Source of the DNA: Microbacteriaceae bacterium VKM Ac-2854
GTDB lineage: Bacteria; Actinomycetota; Actinomycetes; Actinomycetales; Microbacteriaceae
Assembly: GCA_013205085.1 (NCBI GenBank)
Contig: JABMLH010000004.1
Span: 124,001-188,000, forward strand
Length of the DNA stretch: 64,000 nucleotides
Direction: 5' to 3'
In this document: in pieces, positions 56,829-63,940 of the stretch
How the letters are laid out: the number at the start of each line of letters is the position of its first letter
Numbering within the stretch: the stretch's first letter is position 1
Program-made: the position numbers and the translations under genes
Notes under the pieces: model-generated
What the model was told of the DNA's origin: nothing
Databases searched by the model: none
Seen by the model: only the letters and a program-made list of their open reading frames with translations

Positions 56829-58565
56829 ATGGTCGACCTCCGCGCCGCGCCCTTCCGTCTGAGCGACGACGACATCGCCTGGGTCCGCGGCACCATCGCC
56901 GGGATGACCCTGGAGGAGAAGATCGGCCAGCTCTTCATCAACCTGAACACGAGTTTCGAGCCGGAGTACCTCGACCGCGTGGTGAACGAGTTCCACGTGG
57001 GCGGCATCCGCTACCGCGGCGCCGACTCGGCGTCCGTGCAGCAGCACATCCGCTACGCGCAGTCGGTCGCGAAGATCCCGCTGCTCGTCGCCTCCAACCC
57101 CGAGATGGGCGGCGCCGGCAGCGCCGACGACGGCACCCTCGTGGCGACCCACCTGCAGGCGGGTTCGCATCCGGATGCGTCGATCGCCCGTGAGATGGGC
57201 CGCATCGCCGGCATCGAGACCGCCGCGATGGGCTGCAACTGGGCCTTCGCGCCGATCGTCGACATCGCGTACAACTGGCGCAACACGGTGATCGGCACGC
57301 GCGCGTTCGGCAACACCCCCGACGTCGTGATCGAGCGGGCGAAGCAGTACTTCGACGGCATCAGCGAGTCCCCGACCGTCTGCGCGATGAAGCACTTCCC
57401 GGGCGACGGCATCGACGAGCGCGACCAGCACCTGGTCACCACCTACAACACCCTGAGCGCGGCGGAGTGGGATGCGACGTACGGCCGCGTGTACCGCGAG
57501 CTGATCGCGCACGGCGTGCAGTCGATCATGGTGGGCCACATCGGCGCCCCCGCGCTGTCGAAGAAGTTTCGCCCCGGAATGATGGACGCCGAGATCCTGC
57601 CCGCCAGCCTCGCGCCCGAGCTGCTGCAGGATCTGCTGCGCGGCGAACTGGGCTTCAACGGCGTCATCCTTACCGACGCCTCGATGATGGTCGGCATGAC
57701 CCAGGCGATGAAGCGCTCCGAGCAGGTGCCGGCCGCGATCGCGGCCGGCTGCGACATGTTCCTGTTCTTCCGCGATCCGCTGGAGGACCTCGGCTACATG
57801 CTGGAGGGCTACCGCAGCGGCGTGATCACCGAGGCGCGACTGCAGGAGGCGCTGGAGCGCATCCTCGGGCTGAAGGCGTCGCTCGGGCTGCACCGCGCTC
57901 CGCGCGACGAGCTGGTGCCGGAGCCGGCTGCGCTCAGCGTCGTCGGCAGCGTCGAGCACCGCGCGGTCGCCGCGGCGATCGCGGACAAGACCGTGACGCT
58001 GATCAAGGACACCCAGGGCAACCTGCCGTTGGACCCGGCGACGCATCGGCGGATCCGGCTCTACGGCGTGACCGGTTCGGCCGACTTCACCGGCACGGAT
58101 CCGCGCGGCTACCTCGACATCGCCCGCGAAGAGCTCGAGGCGGCCGGCTTCGAGGTGCACGTCTTCAAGGACGTGGCGCAGCGCCGGGCCGAGGGTGAGG
58201 AACAGGTCTACTTCCACACCGTGATGACGGAGGAGGCGAACGCGGAGTACCCGCAGAAGTACGACGCCGCCATCGTGTTCGCGAACGTGGCCGGCTTCGC
58301 GCAGGAGAACGTGCTGCGCATCCGCTGGTCCAGTGCGATGGCGGCGGAGGTGCCCTGGTACGTCACCGAGGTGCCCACGATCTTCGTCTCGCTGTTCCAG
58401 CCGAACCACCTGATCGACGTGCCGATGGTGAAGACCGTCATCCACGCGCACAACCCGAGCCGCGAGGCGATCCACGCCACCGTGCAGAAGATCGTCGGCG
58501 CCTCGGCGTTCGAGGGCACCTTCAACGACAACGTCTGGTGCGACACCTTCGGCACCCGGCTCTGA
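56829..58565 (+). CDS. Glycoside hydrolase family 3 (beta-glucosidase/beta-N-acetylglucosaminidase-like)
   Basis: 578-aa cytoplasmic GH3 enzyme (no signal peptide). The TIM barrel has MTLEEKIGQLF, MKHFPGDGIDERDQH with the conserved Lys-His, and the nucleophile Asp in GVILTDASMMVGM. The second domain (residues about 385-578) is shortened and lacks the usual C-terminal fibronectin domain. The KHFPGDG form is seen in NagZ-like as well as glucosidase members, so specificity is open. Start ATG after GAGGATTCACAGTC. An adjacent LacI operator and the nearby importer suggest that it cleaves imported oligosaccharides. Confidence 0.9.
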   Translation: MVDLRAAPFRLSDDDIAWVRGTIAGMTLEEKIGQLFINLNTSFEPEYLDRVVNEFHVGGIRYRGADSASVQQHIRYAQSVAKIPLLVASNPEMGGAGSADDGTLVATHLQAGSHPDASIAREMGRIAGIETAAMGCNWAFAPIVDIAYNWRNTVIGTRAFGNTPDVVIERAKQYFDGISESPTVCAMKHFPGDGIDERDQHLVTTYNTLSAAEWDATYGRVYRELIAHGVQSIMVGHIGAPALSKKFRPGMMDAEILPASLAPELLQDLLRGELGFNGVILTDASMMVGMTQAMKRSEQVPAAIAAGCDMFLFFRDPLEDLGYMLEGYRSGVITEARLQEALERILGLKASLGLHRAPRDELVPEPAALSVVGSVEHRAVAAAIADKTVTLIKDTQGNLPLDPATHRRIRLYGVTGSADFTGTDPRGYLDIAREELEAAGFEVHVFKDVAQRRAEGEEQVYFHTVMTEEANAEYPQKYDAAIVFANVAGFAQENVLRIRWSSAMAAEVPWYVTEVPTIFVSLFQPNHLIDVPMVKTVIHAHNPSREAIHATVQKIVGASAFEGTFNDNVWCDTFGTRL

Positions 58566-58570
58566 TCGAC

Positions 58571-58612
58571 CTTCGCTGGTTGAGCTTGCCCTTCGCTGGT
58601 TGAGCTTGTCGA
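58571..58612. repeat. Tandem copies of the GGTTGAGCTTG repeat
   Basis: CTTCGCTGGTTGAGCTTG occurs at 58571-58588 and again at 58591-58608 (period 20), the second followed by TCGAAACC. It is the same unit as the palindrome arms at 1108-1168, here arranged head to tail in the gap between the GH3 gene and the next gene. Confidence 0.8.
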
Positions 58613-58650
58613 AACCACACCCGACACCACCCCGACAGAACAGGACGACC

Positions 58651-59508
58651 ATGACCACCATCGGCGTACAAGCGATGATGTTGAAGAACGAGTTCGCGGC
58701 CGACGGGCCGTTCGAAACCCTCAAGAAGGTGAGCGAGATCGGCTACAACGCGGTCGAGATCTCCCAGATCCCGATGACGGCCGAGAACGTGGCCGAGCTG
58801 CGCCGCTCGCGCGACGAGCTCGGGATGGACATCGCCGCCCTCTCCGCGAACCTCGCGCCCGGGCCGAACCCCAGCGACACGCTCGAAGGCGACCTCGACA
58901 AGATCGTGGCGGATGCGCGCGCACTGGATACCGGCATGGTGCGCATCGGCATGCTGCCCTTCGACGCGATGGCCTCGCTCGACGCGGTGCTCGACTTCTG
59001 CGACCGCAGCAACGCCGCCGCCGAGAAGCTCGCCGACCAGGGCATCCGGCTCTACTACCACAACCACCACATCGAGTTCGCGAAGTACGACGGGCGCTTC
59101 CTCCTCGACGTGATCGCCGATCGGGCGCCGCGGATGGGGCTGGAGATCGACGTGCACTGGGTGCAGCGCGGCGGCCTCGATCCGGTCGCGACGCTGGCGA
59201 AGTACGGCGACCGCGTCGCGATGGTGCACCTGAAGGACTACCGGATCGGCCAGCTGCCGCCCGAGGCGTTCGCCTCCCTGGCCGCCGGCGATCACCCGGC
59301 GTTCATGCGTGCGTTCACGGGCGTTGTGCAGTTCGCCGAAGTGGGCGAGGGCAACCTCGACTTCCCGGCCATCATCGCGCAGGCGCAGGCCATCGGTGCC
59401 GAGTACCTGCTCGTCGAACAGGACGACCAGTACGGCCGCGCACCCCTCGACTGCCTGCGCACCTCCCACGATAACCTCGTCGCAATGGGCTTCGCGGGCC
59501 TCTTCTAG
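58651..59508 (+). CDS. Sugar phosphate isomerase/epimerase-family TIM barrel
   Basis: 285-aa xylose-isomerase-like barrel. MTTIGVQAMMLKNEF start, GYNAVEISQIPM, LYYHNHHIEFAKYDG (HNHH-E motif), LGLEIDVHW-type strand (GLEIDVHWVQRGGLDP), HLKDYRIG and YLLVEQDDQ. The H-N-H-x-E and Glu/Asp/His set fits a divalent-metal isomerase and is close to 3-keto-sugar-active members. ATG after CAGGACGACC. It follows GH3 on the same strand and probably belongs to the same regulon. Confidence 0.88.
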   Translation: MTTIGVQAMMLKNEFAADGPFETLKKVSEIGYNAVEISQIPMTAENVAELRRSRDELGMDIAALSANLAPGPNPSDTLEGDLDKIVADARALDTGMVRIGMLPFDAMASLDAVLDFCDRSNAAAEKLADQGIRLYYHNHHIEFAKYDGRFLLDVIADRAPRMGLEIDVHWVQRGGLDPVATLAKYGDRVAMVHLKDYRIGQLPPEAFASLAAGDHPAFMRAFTGVVQFAEVGEGNLDFPAIIAQAQAIGAEYLLVEQDDQYGRAPLDCLRTSHDNLVAMGFAGLF

Positions 59509-59511
59509 CCT

Positions 59512-59582
59512 GCGAGGGACCCCTCCAGCGCGCGAGGGCGCCCCGCACCGCGGCGCCCTCGCGTGCTGGCGGGGTCCCTCGC
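59512..59582. terminator. Long convergent hairpin
   Basis: 31-base arms 59512-59542 and 59552-59582, complementary except for about three positions, around a nine-base loop. It lies between the stop of the plus-strand isomerase (59508) and the stop of the minus-strand DinB gene (59597), so it can terminate both. Arms begin GCGAGGGACCCC. Confidence 0.75.
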
Positions 59583-59596
59583 GAGGAGGGGCGGGG

Positions 59597-60115
59597 TCAG
59601 CCCTCGACGTCGTGCAGGTGGTGCTGCACGTCGTGCAGGTAGTACTTCGAGATGGTGGCGACGGTGAAGGATGCGCCGTCGCTGCGGCGGCCCGGGCGCT
59701 GCCACTGCGGGCCCTGCACGGACTCGAAGCGGGCGGCGATCGCGTCGGCGGCGGCGACCAGCTCCTCACCCACGGTGCGCGGGTCCTGTTCGGCGTAGCG
59801 GTCCTCGACGGCCGTGACGTCCTGATCCCAGTTCGGGAACAGCGGGTCGTCGTTCTGCAGCATCAAGCCGAGCCGCTCGAAGTAGACGCGGTGCACGTCG
59901 CGCACGTGCGCGGCGTACTCCAGGGGCGACCAGGTCTCGTCGTCGGGCCGGCCCGCCGCATCCGCACGATCGAGCACGTACGGCCACGCGGCCGCGTTCT
60001 CGCGGATCAGTGCGGCGACGTCGCCCGGGTCGAAGGAGGCGGCGTCGAAGCCGCACTCGAGGCAGGGGGTGGACAGGACCCAGGTCCAGTCCTTGGTGTC
60101 GGGAACGATCGGCAT
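59597..60115 (-). CDS. DinB-superfamily protein
   Basis: 172-aa four-helix bundle of the DinB/mycothiol-dependent-isomerase-like group. The metal His residues are likely those in EYAAHVRDVH and YYLHDVQHHLHDVEG. Such proteins use bacillithiol or mycothiol as cosubstrate in transfer or isomerisation reactions; mycothiol would fit an actinobacterium. Single gene ending at the convergent hairpin. Confidence 0.85.
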   Translation of the reverse strand: MPIVPDTKDWTWVLSTPCLECGFDAASFDPGDVAALIRENAAAWPYVLDRADAAGRPDDETWSPLEYAAHVRDVHRVYFERLGLMLQNDDPLFPNWDQDVTAVEDRYAEQDPRTVGEELVAAADAIAARFESVQGPQWQRPGRRSDGASFTVATISKYYLHDVQHHLHDVEG

Positions 60116-60191
60116 GCCTGCAGCCTAGGCCGCGTCGGCGCTACGGAAGCCGTCGGCGACTGCCAGCGATCGAAGGATCACTGCCAGCGGA

Positions 60192-61448
60192 TCAGCACAC
60201 CTTCTTCGCGTCCATCGCGGCGCGCACATCGGCCGTCGCCCAGCCGAGACCAGGCATTCCGTCGACGCCGGCCGCCGCGCCGGATTCGGCCGCGATCGCC
60301 GCGAGCCCACGCGCCGCCTCCGCGATGAAGGCGCTGCCGGCGGATGAATTGTTCACCGAAACCGCGACGGTGAGTCCGCTCTTGGGATCCGAGAACGCCG
60401 CCGTCAGAAAGCCCGGCGCCGCACCGCTGAAGCCGTGCAGCACGCCGGAGGAGGTGCCACCGACGTCCGCCGTCTGCCACTCCGGGGCCGATCCCCCCAC
60501 TGGAACCGGCGAAGCCCACGCCTGATCCGAGGTCGGCGATGCCGCCATCCCGGTCGCCAGCCGCCGTAGGTCCGCCAAGGTCGTGACGACTCCGCCCGCC
60601 GCGCCGAGCGCCGACGGCGAGAGGCGGGTGACGTCGAGGGTCACGTCGCACCGCGGCCCGGATCCGGGCCCGCTCATCCCGAACGACTGCCCGGACGGAT
60701 GCGGCTGCGGCAGGTCGACGGTGCTCGCCGACGGCAGCTCGGTGGCCGAGAGGCCGTAGCGATCGGCGATGTATTCGTTGTAGAGGTCGGGCCAGGATCG
60801 GTTGGTCTTCGCGGTGACCACGAGGCCGGCCAGCAACGGCCCGGTTTCGGACGAGGCCCAGCCGACGCCCGGGGCGGCGATCGCGGAGTGGATCTGCGCA
60901 GCCGAGACCAGTTCGAGCGTGGGCCACTCGCGCTCCGGATTGGCGAGGTAGGTGGGCCACAGTGCCGTGGCGAAGTCCGCGAGGCCCGAGGTGTGCTGAC
61001 AGAGCTGACGAAGCGTCATCCCCGTCAGACCCGGCATGGTGGGCAGGTAGGTCGACACATCGGCGTCGAGGTCGAGGGTGCCGTCGTCGGCGAGCGCCGC
61101 CACCACCTGACAGGTCATCGCCTGGGTGCCTCCGGTGCCGAGCCGCACGTGCATGTCGGTGGTCATCGGCGCCTGATCCGTGCTCGAAACGGTGCCGATC
61201 GCGCTCTCCCAGCTGCCGACCCCCGGCGCCCACACCCCCGCCATGGCGCCGCTGGACTTCGCGTCCGCCTGCACCTGCTGGAGGAACGACGTCAGCTCGC
61301 CCGCCACGGCCTCGGAAACCTGCTGCTCCGGCGCGGCGGCGACCTCGACGGCGGAACTGGTACCGGTGCATCCCGCCAGCGCGAGGATGACGAGCGGCAC
61401 GAGGCCCCAGGCTGATAGGCGTGATTTGCGTGGCGGACGCACGGACAT
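60192..61448 (-). CDS. Serine-hydrolase (class C beta-lactamase fold) lipoprotein, active site lost
   Basis: 418-aa lipoprotein (lipobox LALAGC, Cys27) with the beta-lactamase/D-Ala-D-Ala carboxypeptidase fold: LRQLCQHTSGLADF and PGFLTAAFSDPKSGLTVAVSVN are clearly family. The Ser-x-x-Lys motif is T-G-G-T (residues 105-108 in VRLGTGGTQAM). The Tyr-x-Asn motif is S-S-E (199-201 in GWASSETGPLL). Only the third region, HGFSGAAPG, resembles the norm. It is therefore a probable pseudo-enzyme, perhaps binding cell-wall peptides without cutting them. The gene is intact, not a pseudogene. Confidence 0.85.
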   Translation of the reverse strand: MSVRPPRKSRLSAWGLVPLVILALAGCTGTSSAVEVAAAPEQQVSEAVAGELTSFLQQVQADAKSSGAMAGVWAPGVGSWESAIGTVSSTDQAPMTTDMHVRLGTGGTQAMTCQVVAALADDGTLDLDADVSTYLPTMPGLTGMTLRQLCQHTSGLADFATALWPTYLANPEREWPTLELVSAAQIHSAIAAPGVGWASSETGPLLAGLVVTAKTNRSWPDLYNEYIADRYGLSATELPSASTVDLPQPHPSGQSFGMSGPGSGPRCDVTLDVTRLSPSALGAAGGVVTTLADLRRLATGMAASPTSDQAWASPVPVGGSAPEWQTADVGGTSSGVLHGFSGAAPGFLTAAFSDPKSGLTVAVSVNNSSAGSAFIAEAARGLAAIAAESGAAAGVDGMPGLGWATADVRAAMDAKKVC

Positions 61449-61579
61449 GCTCCCCGACTCCCCCGGACTTGTAACGTGTTCGCACTCACCTTATGGTCAA
61501 CCCCGGATGTGGGGCGTCCTCCCCAGGGATGACGGCACCGATCGTCGCGAGACCGTGACATTCCGGCAAGCTGTCAGCC

Positions 61580-61882
61580 ATGCCTCACACTTTCGCGCCC
61601 GAGATCGTCGCCGCCATCCTCAGCCACATGAACGTCGACCACGGCGGCGACGGCCGCACCATCGTGCGGGCCTTCGCCGAGCCGGATGCGGATTCGGTGC
61701 GGATGACCGCGCTGGACGGCGACGCCGGCGAGTGGGATGCGACGGTCGGCACCGAGACCCGGGCCGTTCGCATCCCCTGGACCACGCCGATCACCGAACG
61801 CGCCGAGATCCGCCGCGAGATCGTGGCGCTGTACGACCTCGCGGCCACGAAGCTCGGCCTGCCGCCGCGCGAGAAGCACTGA
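61580..61882 (+). CDS. DUF2470-domain protein
   Basis: 100-aa protein that is a single DUF2470 domain: APEIVAAILSHMNVDHGGD at the N-terminus with the conserved H-M-N-x-D-H, then VRMTALDGDAG and IRREIVALYDLA. This domain is found at the C-terminus of HugZ-type heme-utilisation proteins. The heme oxygenase gene 1.2 kb downstream in the same direction makes a heme or iron link plausible. Confidence 0.85.
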   Translation: MPHTFAPEIVAAILSHMNVDHGGDGRTIVRAFAEPDADSVRMTALDGDAGEWDATVGTETRAVRIPWTTPITERAEIRREIVALYDLAATKLGLPPREKH

Positions 61883-61998
61883 CCCGCGACGGAACCGAGC
61901 CGGGACCACCGGGGTCAGGCAAACCGTTGAGGCTCGTCCCTCCGAAGAGGTGATGCGCGGCACCCGTGCCACGCTCGAAATTCTGGAGGCTGAAAGCC

Positions 61999-62418
61999 AT
62001 GCGTACGTCACCCAATCGCCTGCTCGCGACCGTCTTCGGCGCGGTCTACGTCCTCGTCGGACTCCTGGGCTTCGCCTTCACCGGCGGAGTGAGCTTCCTC
62101 GCCACTCAGGGCGGTCTGCTGCTGGGCATCTTCGAGGTGAACCCGTTGCACAACGTGGCCCACATCCTGATCGGAGCCGCCCTGCTGATCGCCGGCCTCT
62201 CGACCGTCAGTGCCGCGAAGTCGGTGAACACCGTGATCGGTGCGGCCTACCTGCTGCTGGGGATCGTCGGCTTCTTCCTCGTCGGTACCGCCGCGAACGT
62301 GCTCGCACTGAACACACCCGACCACTTCCTGCACCTCGGTAGCGCCATCGTGCTGCTGGGCGTCGGACTGGGCGCCGAGAAGTCGGCCCGCCGGGCCGGC
62401 TCCGCCGCCACGGCCTGA
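61999..62418 (+). CDS. DUF4383 four-segment membrane protein
   Basis: 139-aa membrane protein with four hydrophobic helices. VNPLHNVAHILIGAALL and NTPDHFLHLGSAIVLLGVGL hold the paired His residues typical of DUF4383 proteins. ATG 61999 follows GGAGGCTGAAAGCC. Its stop codon lies in a 14-bp tandem repeat. Function unknown; the conserved intramembrane His/Asn could bind metal or heme. Confidence 0.87.
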   Translation: MRTSPNRLLATVFGAVYVLVGLLGFAFTGGVSFLATQGGLLLGIFEVNPLHNVAHILIGAALLIAGLSTVSAAKSVNTVIGAAYLLLGIVGFFLVGTAANVLALNTPDHFLHLGSAIVLLGVGLGAEKSARRAGSAATA

Positions 62419-62443
62419 CCGCCACGGCCTGACCGCTTCGGGC
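62402..62443. repeat. 14-bp repeat at a stop codon (three units, outer ones imperfect)
   Basis: TGACCGCCACGGCC at 62416-62429 begins with the TGA of the DUF4383 gene. The unit before it matches at 11 of 14 positions and the one after (TGACCGCTTCGGGC) at 10 of 14. Same period and anchoring as the arrays at 25055 and 29275. Confidence 0.65.
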
Positions 62444-62462
62444 GGCGCCATGCGGGGCGCCG

Positions 62463-62526
62463 CCCGAACACGTCGAAACCCGAACACGTCGAAACCCGAA
62501 AACGTCGAGACCCGAACACGTCGAGG
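62463..62526. repeat. 4 x 16-bp tandem array upstream of a membrane-protein gene
   Basis: Four units of CCCGAACACGTCGAAA, the third and fourth with one to two changes, ending directly at the AAGGAG ribosome binding site of the 62539 gene. The array is therefore in or next to the 5' leader, and copy-number change would alter leader or promoter spacing. Confidence 0.9.
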
Positions 62527-62538
62527 AAGGAGCGCGTC

Positions 62539-63030
62539 GTGCGCACACTCATCCGCCAGTGGGCGGCCTTCGCGGCCCTCGGTGCCGGCCTGGTGCACAT
62601 CGCTCTCGGAGCCGGATCGGCCGCGGGACCGGCGATCGCGCTGATCGGCGCCGGAGCCGTCGAGTTGCTCTGGGCCGTGCTCGTGCTGGCGCGCGGGCGG
62701 ATCCTCGCGCCACGCGCCTCCGCCACCGTCGCGACGGCCTACGTCGGGGCGTGGATCGCCGCGATCCTGATCGGCGACGGCTTCGGCGTCGATCCGCTGC
62801 CGATGCTTGCGGCCGTCCTGCTGGACCTCGCCGTCGCGGGTATCGCCATCGCGAGCCTGCGCTCGCCCGGCGTCGACCGCGATCCGACGGCCGGCCGGAT
62901 GCTAGTGGGCGCTTTCGCCGGCGCCCTCATCGTGGCCGGAATCGCCACTCCGGCGCTGGCCGCGACCCCCGCCGGCGGCGGCGACATGGGCGGGATGCAC
63001 ATGACGGTGCCGGCTGGTCATTCGCATTGA
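62539..63030 (+). CDS. Small membrane protein with Met/His-rich tail
   Basis: 163-aa protein with about five hydrophobic segments and the C-terminal tail GGGDMGGMHMTVPAGHSH, rich in Met and His. This is reminiscent of copper- or heme-handling proteins, but no family is recognised. GTG start with AAGGAG six bases upstream. It stands between the DUF4383 gene and heme oxygenase on the same strand. Confidence 0.75.
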   Translation: MRTLIRQWAAFAALGAGLVHIALGAGSAAGPAIALIGAGAVELLWAVLVLARGRILAPRASATVATAYVGAWIAAILIGDGFGVDPLPMLAAVLLDLAVAGIAIASLRSPGVDRDPTAGRMLVGAFAGALIVAGIATPALAATPAGGGDMGGMHMTVPAGHSH

Positions 63031-63065
63031 CCAAGGATCCGCTCCGAGCTCTTGCGGCTCGGTGC

Positions 63066-63080
63066 TTAGGTCACCCTAAG
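63066..63080. promoter_or_regulatory. DtxR/IdeR-like iron box TTAGGTCACCCTAAG
   Basis: Symmetric TTAGG/CCTAA halves match the ends of the actinobacterial iron-box consensus TTAGGTTAGsCTAACCTAA, with a shorter centre. It lies 38 bp upstream of the heme oxygenase GTG, within the expected promoter. Repression by Fe-loaded DtxR/IdeR would link heme breakdown to iron need. Confidence 0.65.
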
Positions 63081-63118
63081 ATGGAGCAACATCCTGCCAG
63101 CCGTCGAGGAGTCCCGCC

Positions 63119-63772
63119 GTGTCGAATGTCATCCCGTTCTCCCAAGCTCTGCGACAGCGCACCTGGAACGGCCACGGTGAGAGCGAAGGCGCCGGCTTCA
63201 TGAGCGACCTGATGACCGGCAAGGGCACCCGCGAGGACTACATCGCCCTCGTCGCGCAGCACTTCTTCATCTACGAGGCCCTGGAGGCCGCAGCGGATCG
63301 GATGCGCACCGACGCCGTCGCTGCTCCCTTCATCTCACCCAAGCTCACGCGACTGCCGGCGATCATCGAGGACCTGCGGTTCCTGATCGGAGAGGACTGG
63401 CGCGAGCAGATCGTGCCGCTGCCGACCACCGTGCGCTACGTCGAGCGGATCGATACCGTCGCTGCGGTGTGGAGCGGCGGATTCGTCGCGCACCACTACA
63501 CCCGATACCTCGGCGACCTGTCGGGTGGCCAGATCATCCGCACCCTGATGCAGCGCCAGTTCGGCTTCGAGACCAACGGCGTCGGCTTCTACCTCTTCGG
63601 CGACATCGCGAAGCCGAAGGAGTTCAAGGAGACCTACCGCGAGCAGCTCGACGCCGTCGGTTGGGACGACGCCGAGCGCGATCGCGTGATCGACGAGGTG
63701 CTGGTCGCCTACCGCTTCAACACCGAGCTGTTCGAGGATCTCGCCCGGGCCAAGGCGTCCGCCGTGGCGTGA
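63119..63772 (+). CDS. Heme oxygenase (biliverdin-producing), HmuO-like
   Basis: 217-aa helical enzyme that opens heme to release iron, CO and biliverdin. Family signatures are LVAQHFFIYEALEAAAD near the proximal region, HHYTRYLGDLSGGQIIRTLMQR on the distal helix and an FGFETNGVGFYLF segment. The proximal His is probably in WNGHGESEGAGFM (residue 19). GTG start after GAGGAG. An iron box precedes it, and a DUF2470 gene is nearby. Confidence 0.92.
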   Translation: MSNVIPFSQALRQRTWNGHGESEGAGFMSDLMTGKGTREDYIALVAQHFFIYEALEAAADRMRTDAVAAPFISPKLTRLPAIIEDLRFLIGEDWREQIVPLPTTVRYVERIDTVAAVWSGGFVAHHYTRYLGDLSGGQIIRTLMQRQFGFETNGVGFYLFGDIAKPKEFKETYREQLDAVGWDDAERDRVIDEVLVAYRFNTELFEDLARAKASAVA

Positions 63773-63940
63773 ACGCGCTCTCCTCGGCGTGTCGTGCCGC
63801 TATTCGCATCGGATGCCGAGTTTCGGGTCGAGAGGCGCGCGTAGCTTAGGTTGCAAACAGTTGCACCCGCGAAGTACCTCGTATCGCGACTCCCCGCTCC
63901 GGATCTCGGAGCGTCCAACGACGGACCACCGGAGGAAACG

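Noticed and set aside
60192-61485. A second overlapping minus-strand frame of 435 residues in the serine-hydrolase region.
   Set aside because: Arg/Gly/Asp-rich and motif-free; the other frame has a lipobox and clear family sequence.
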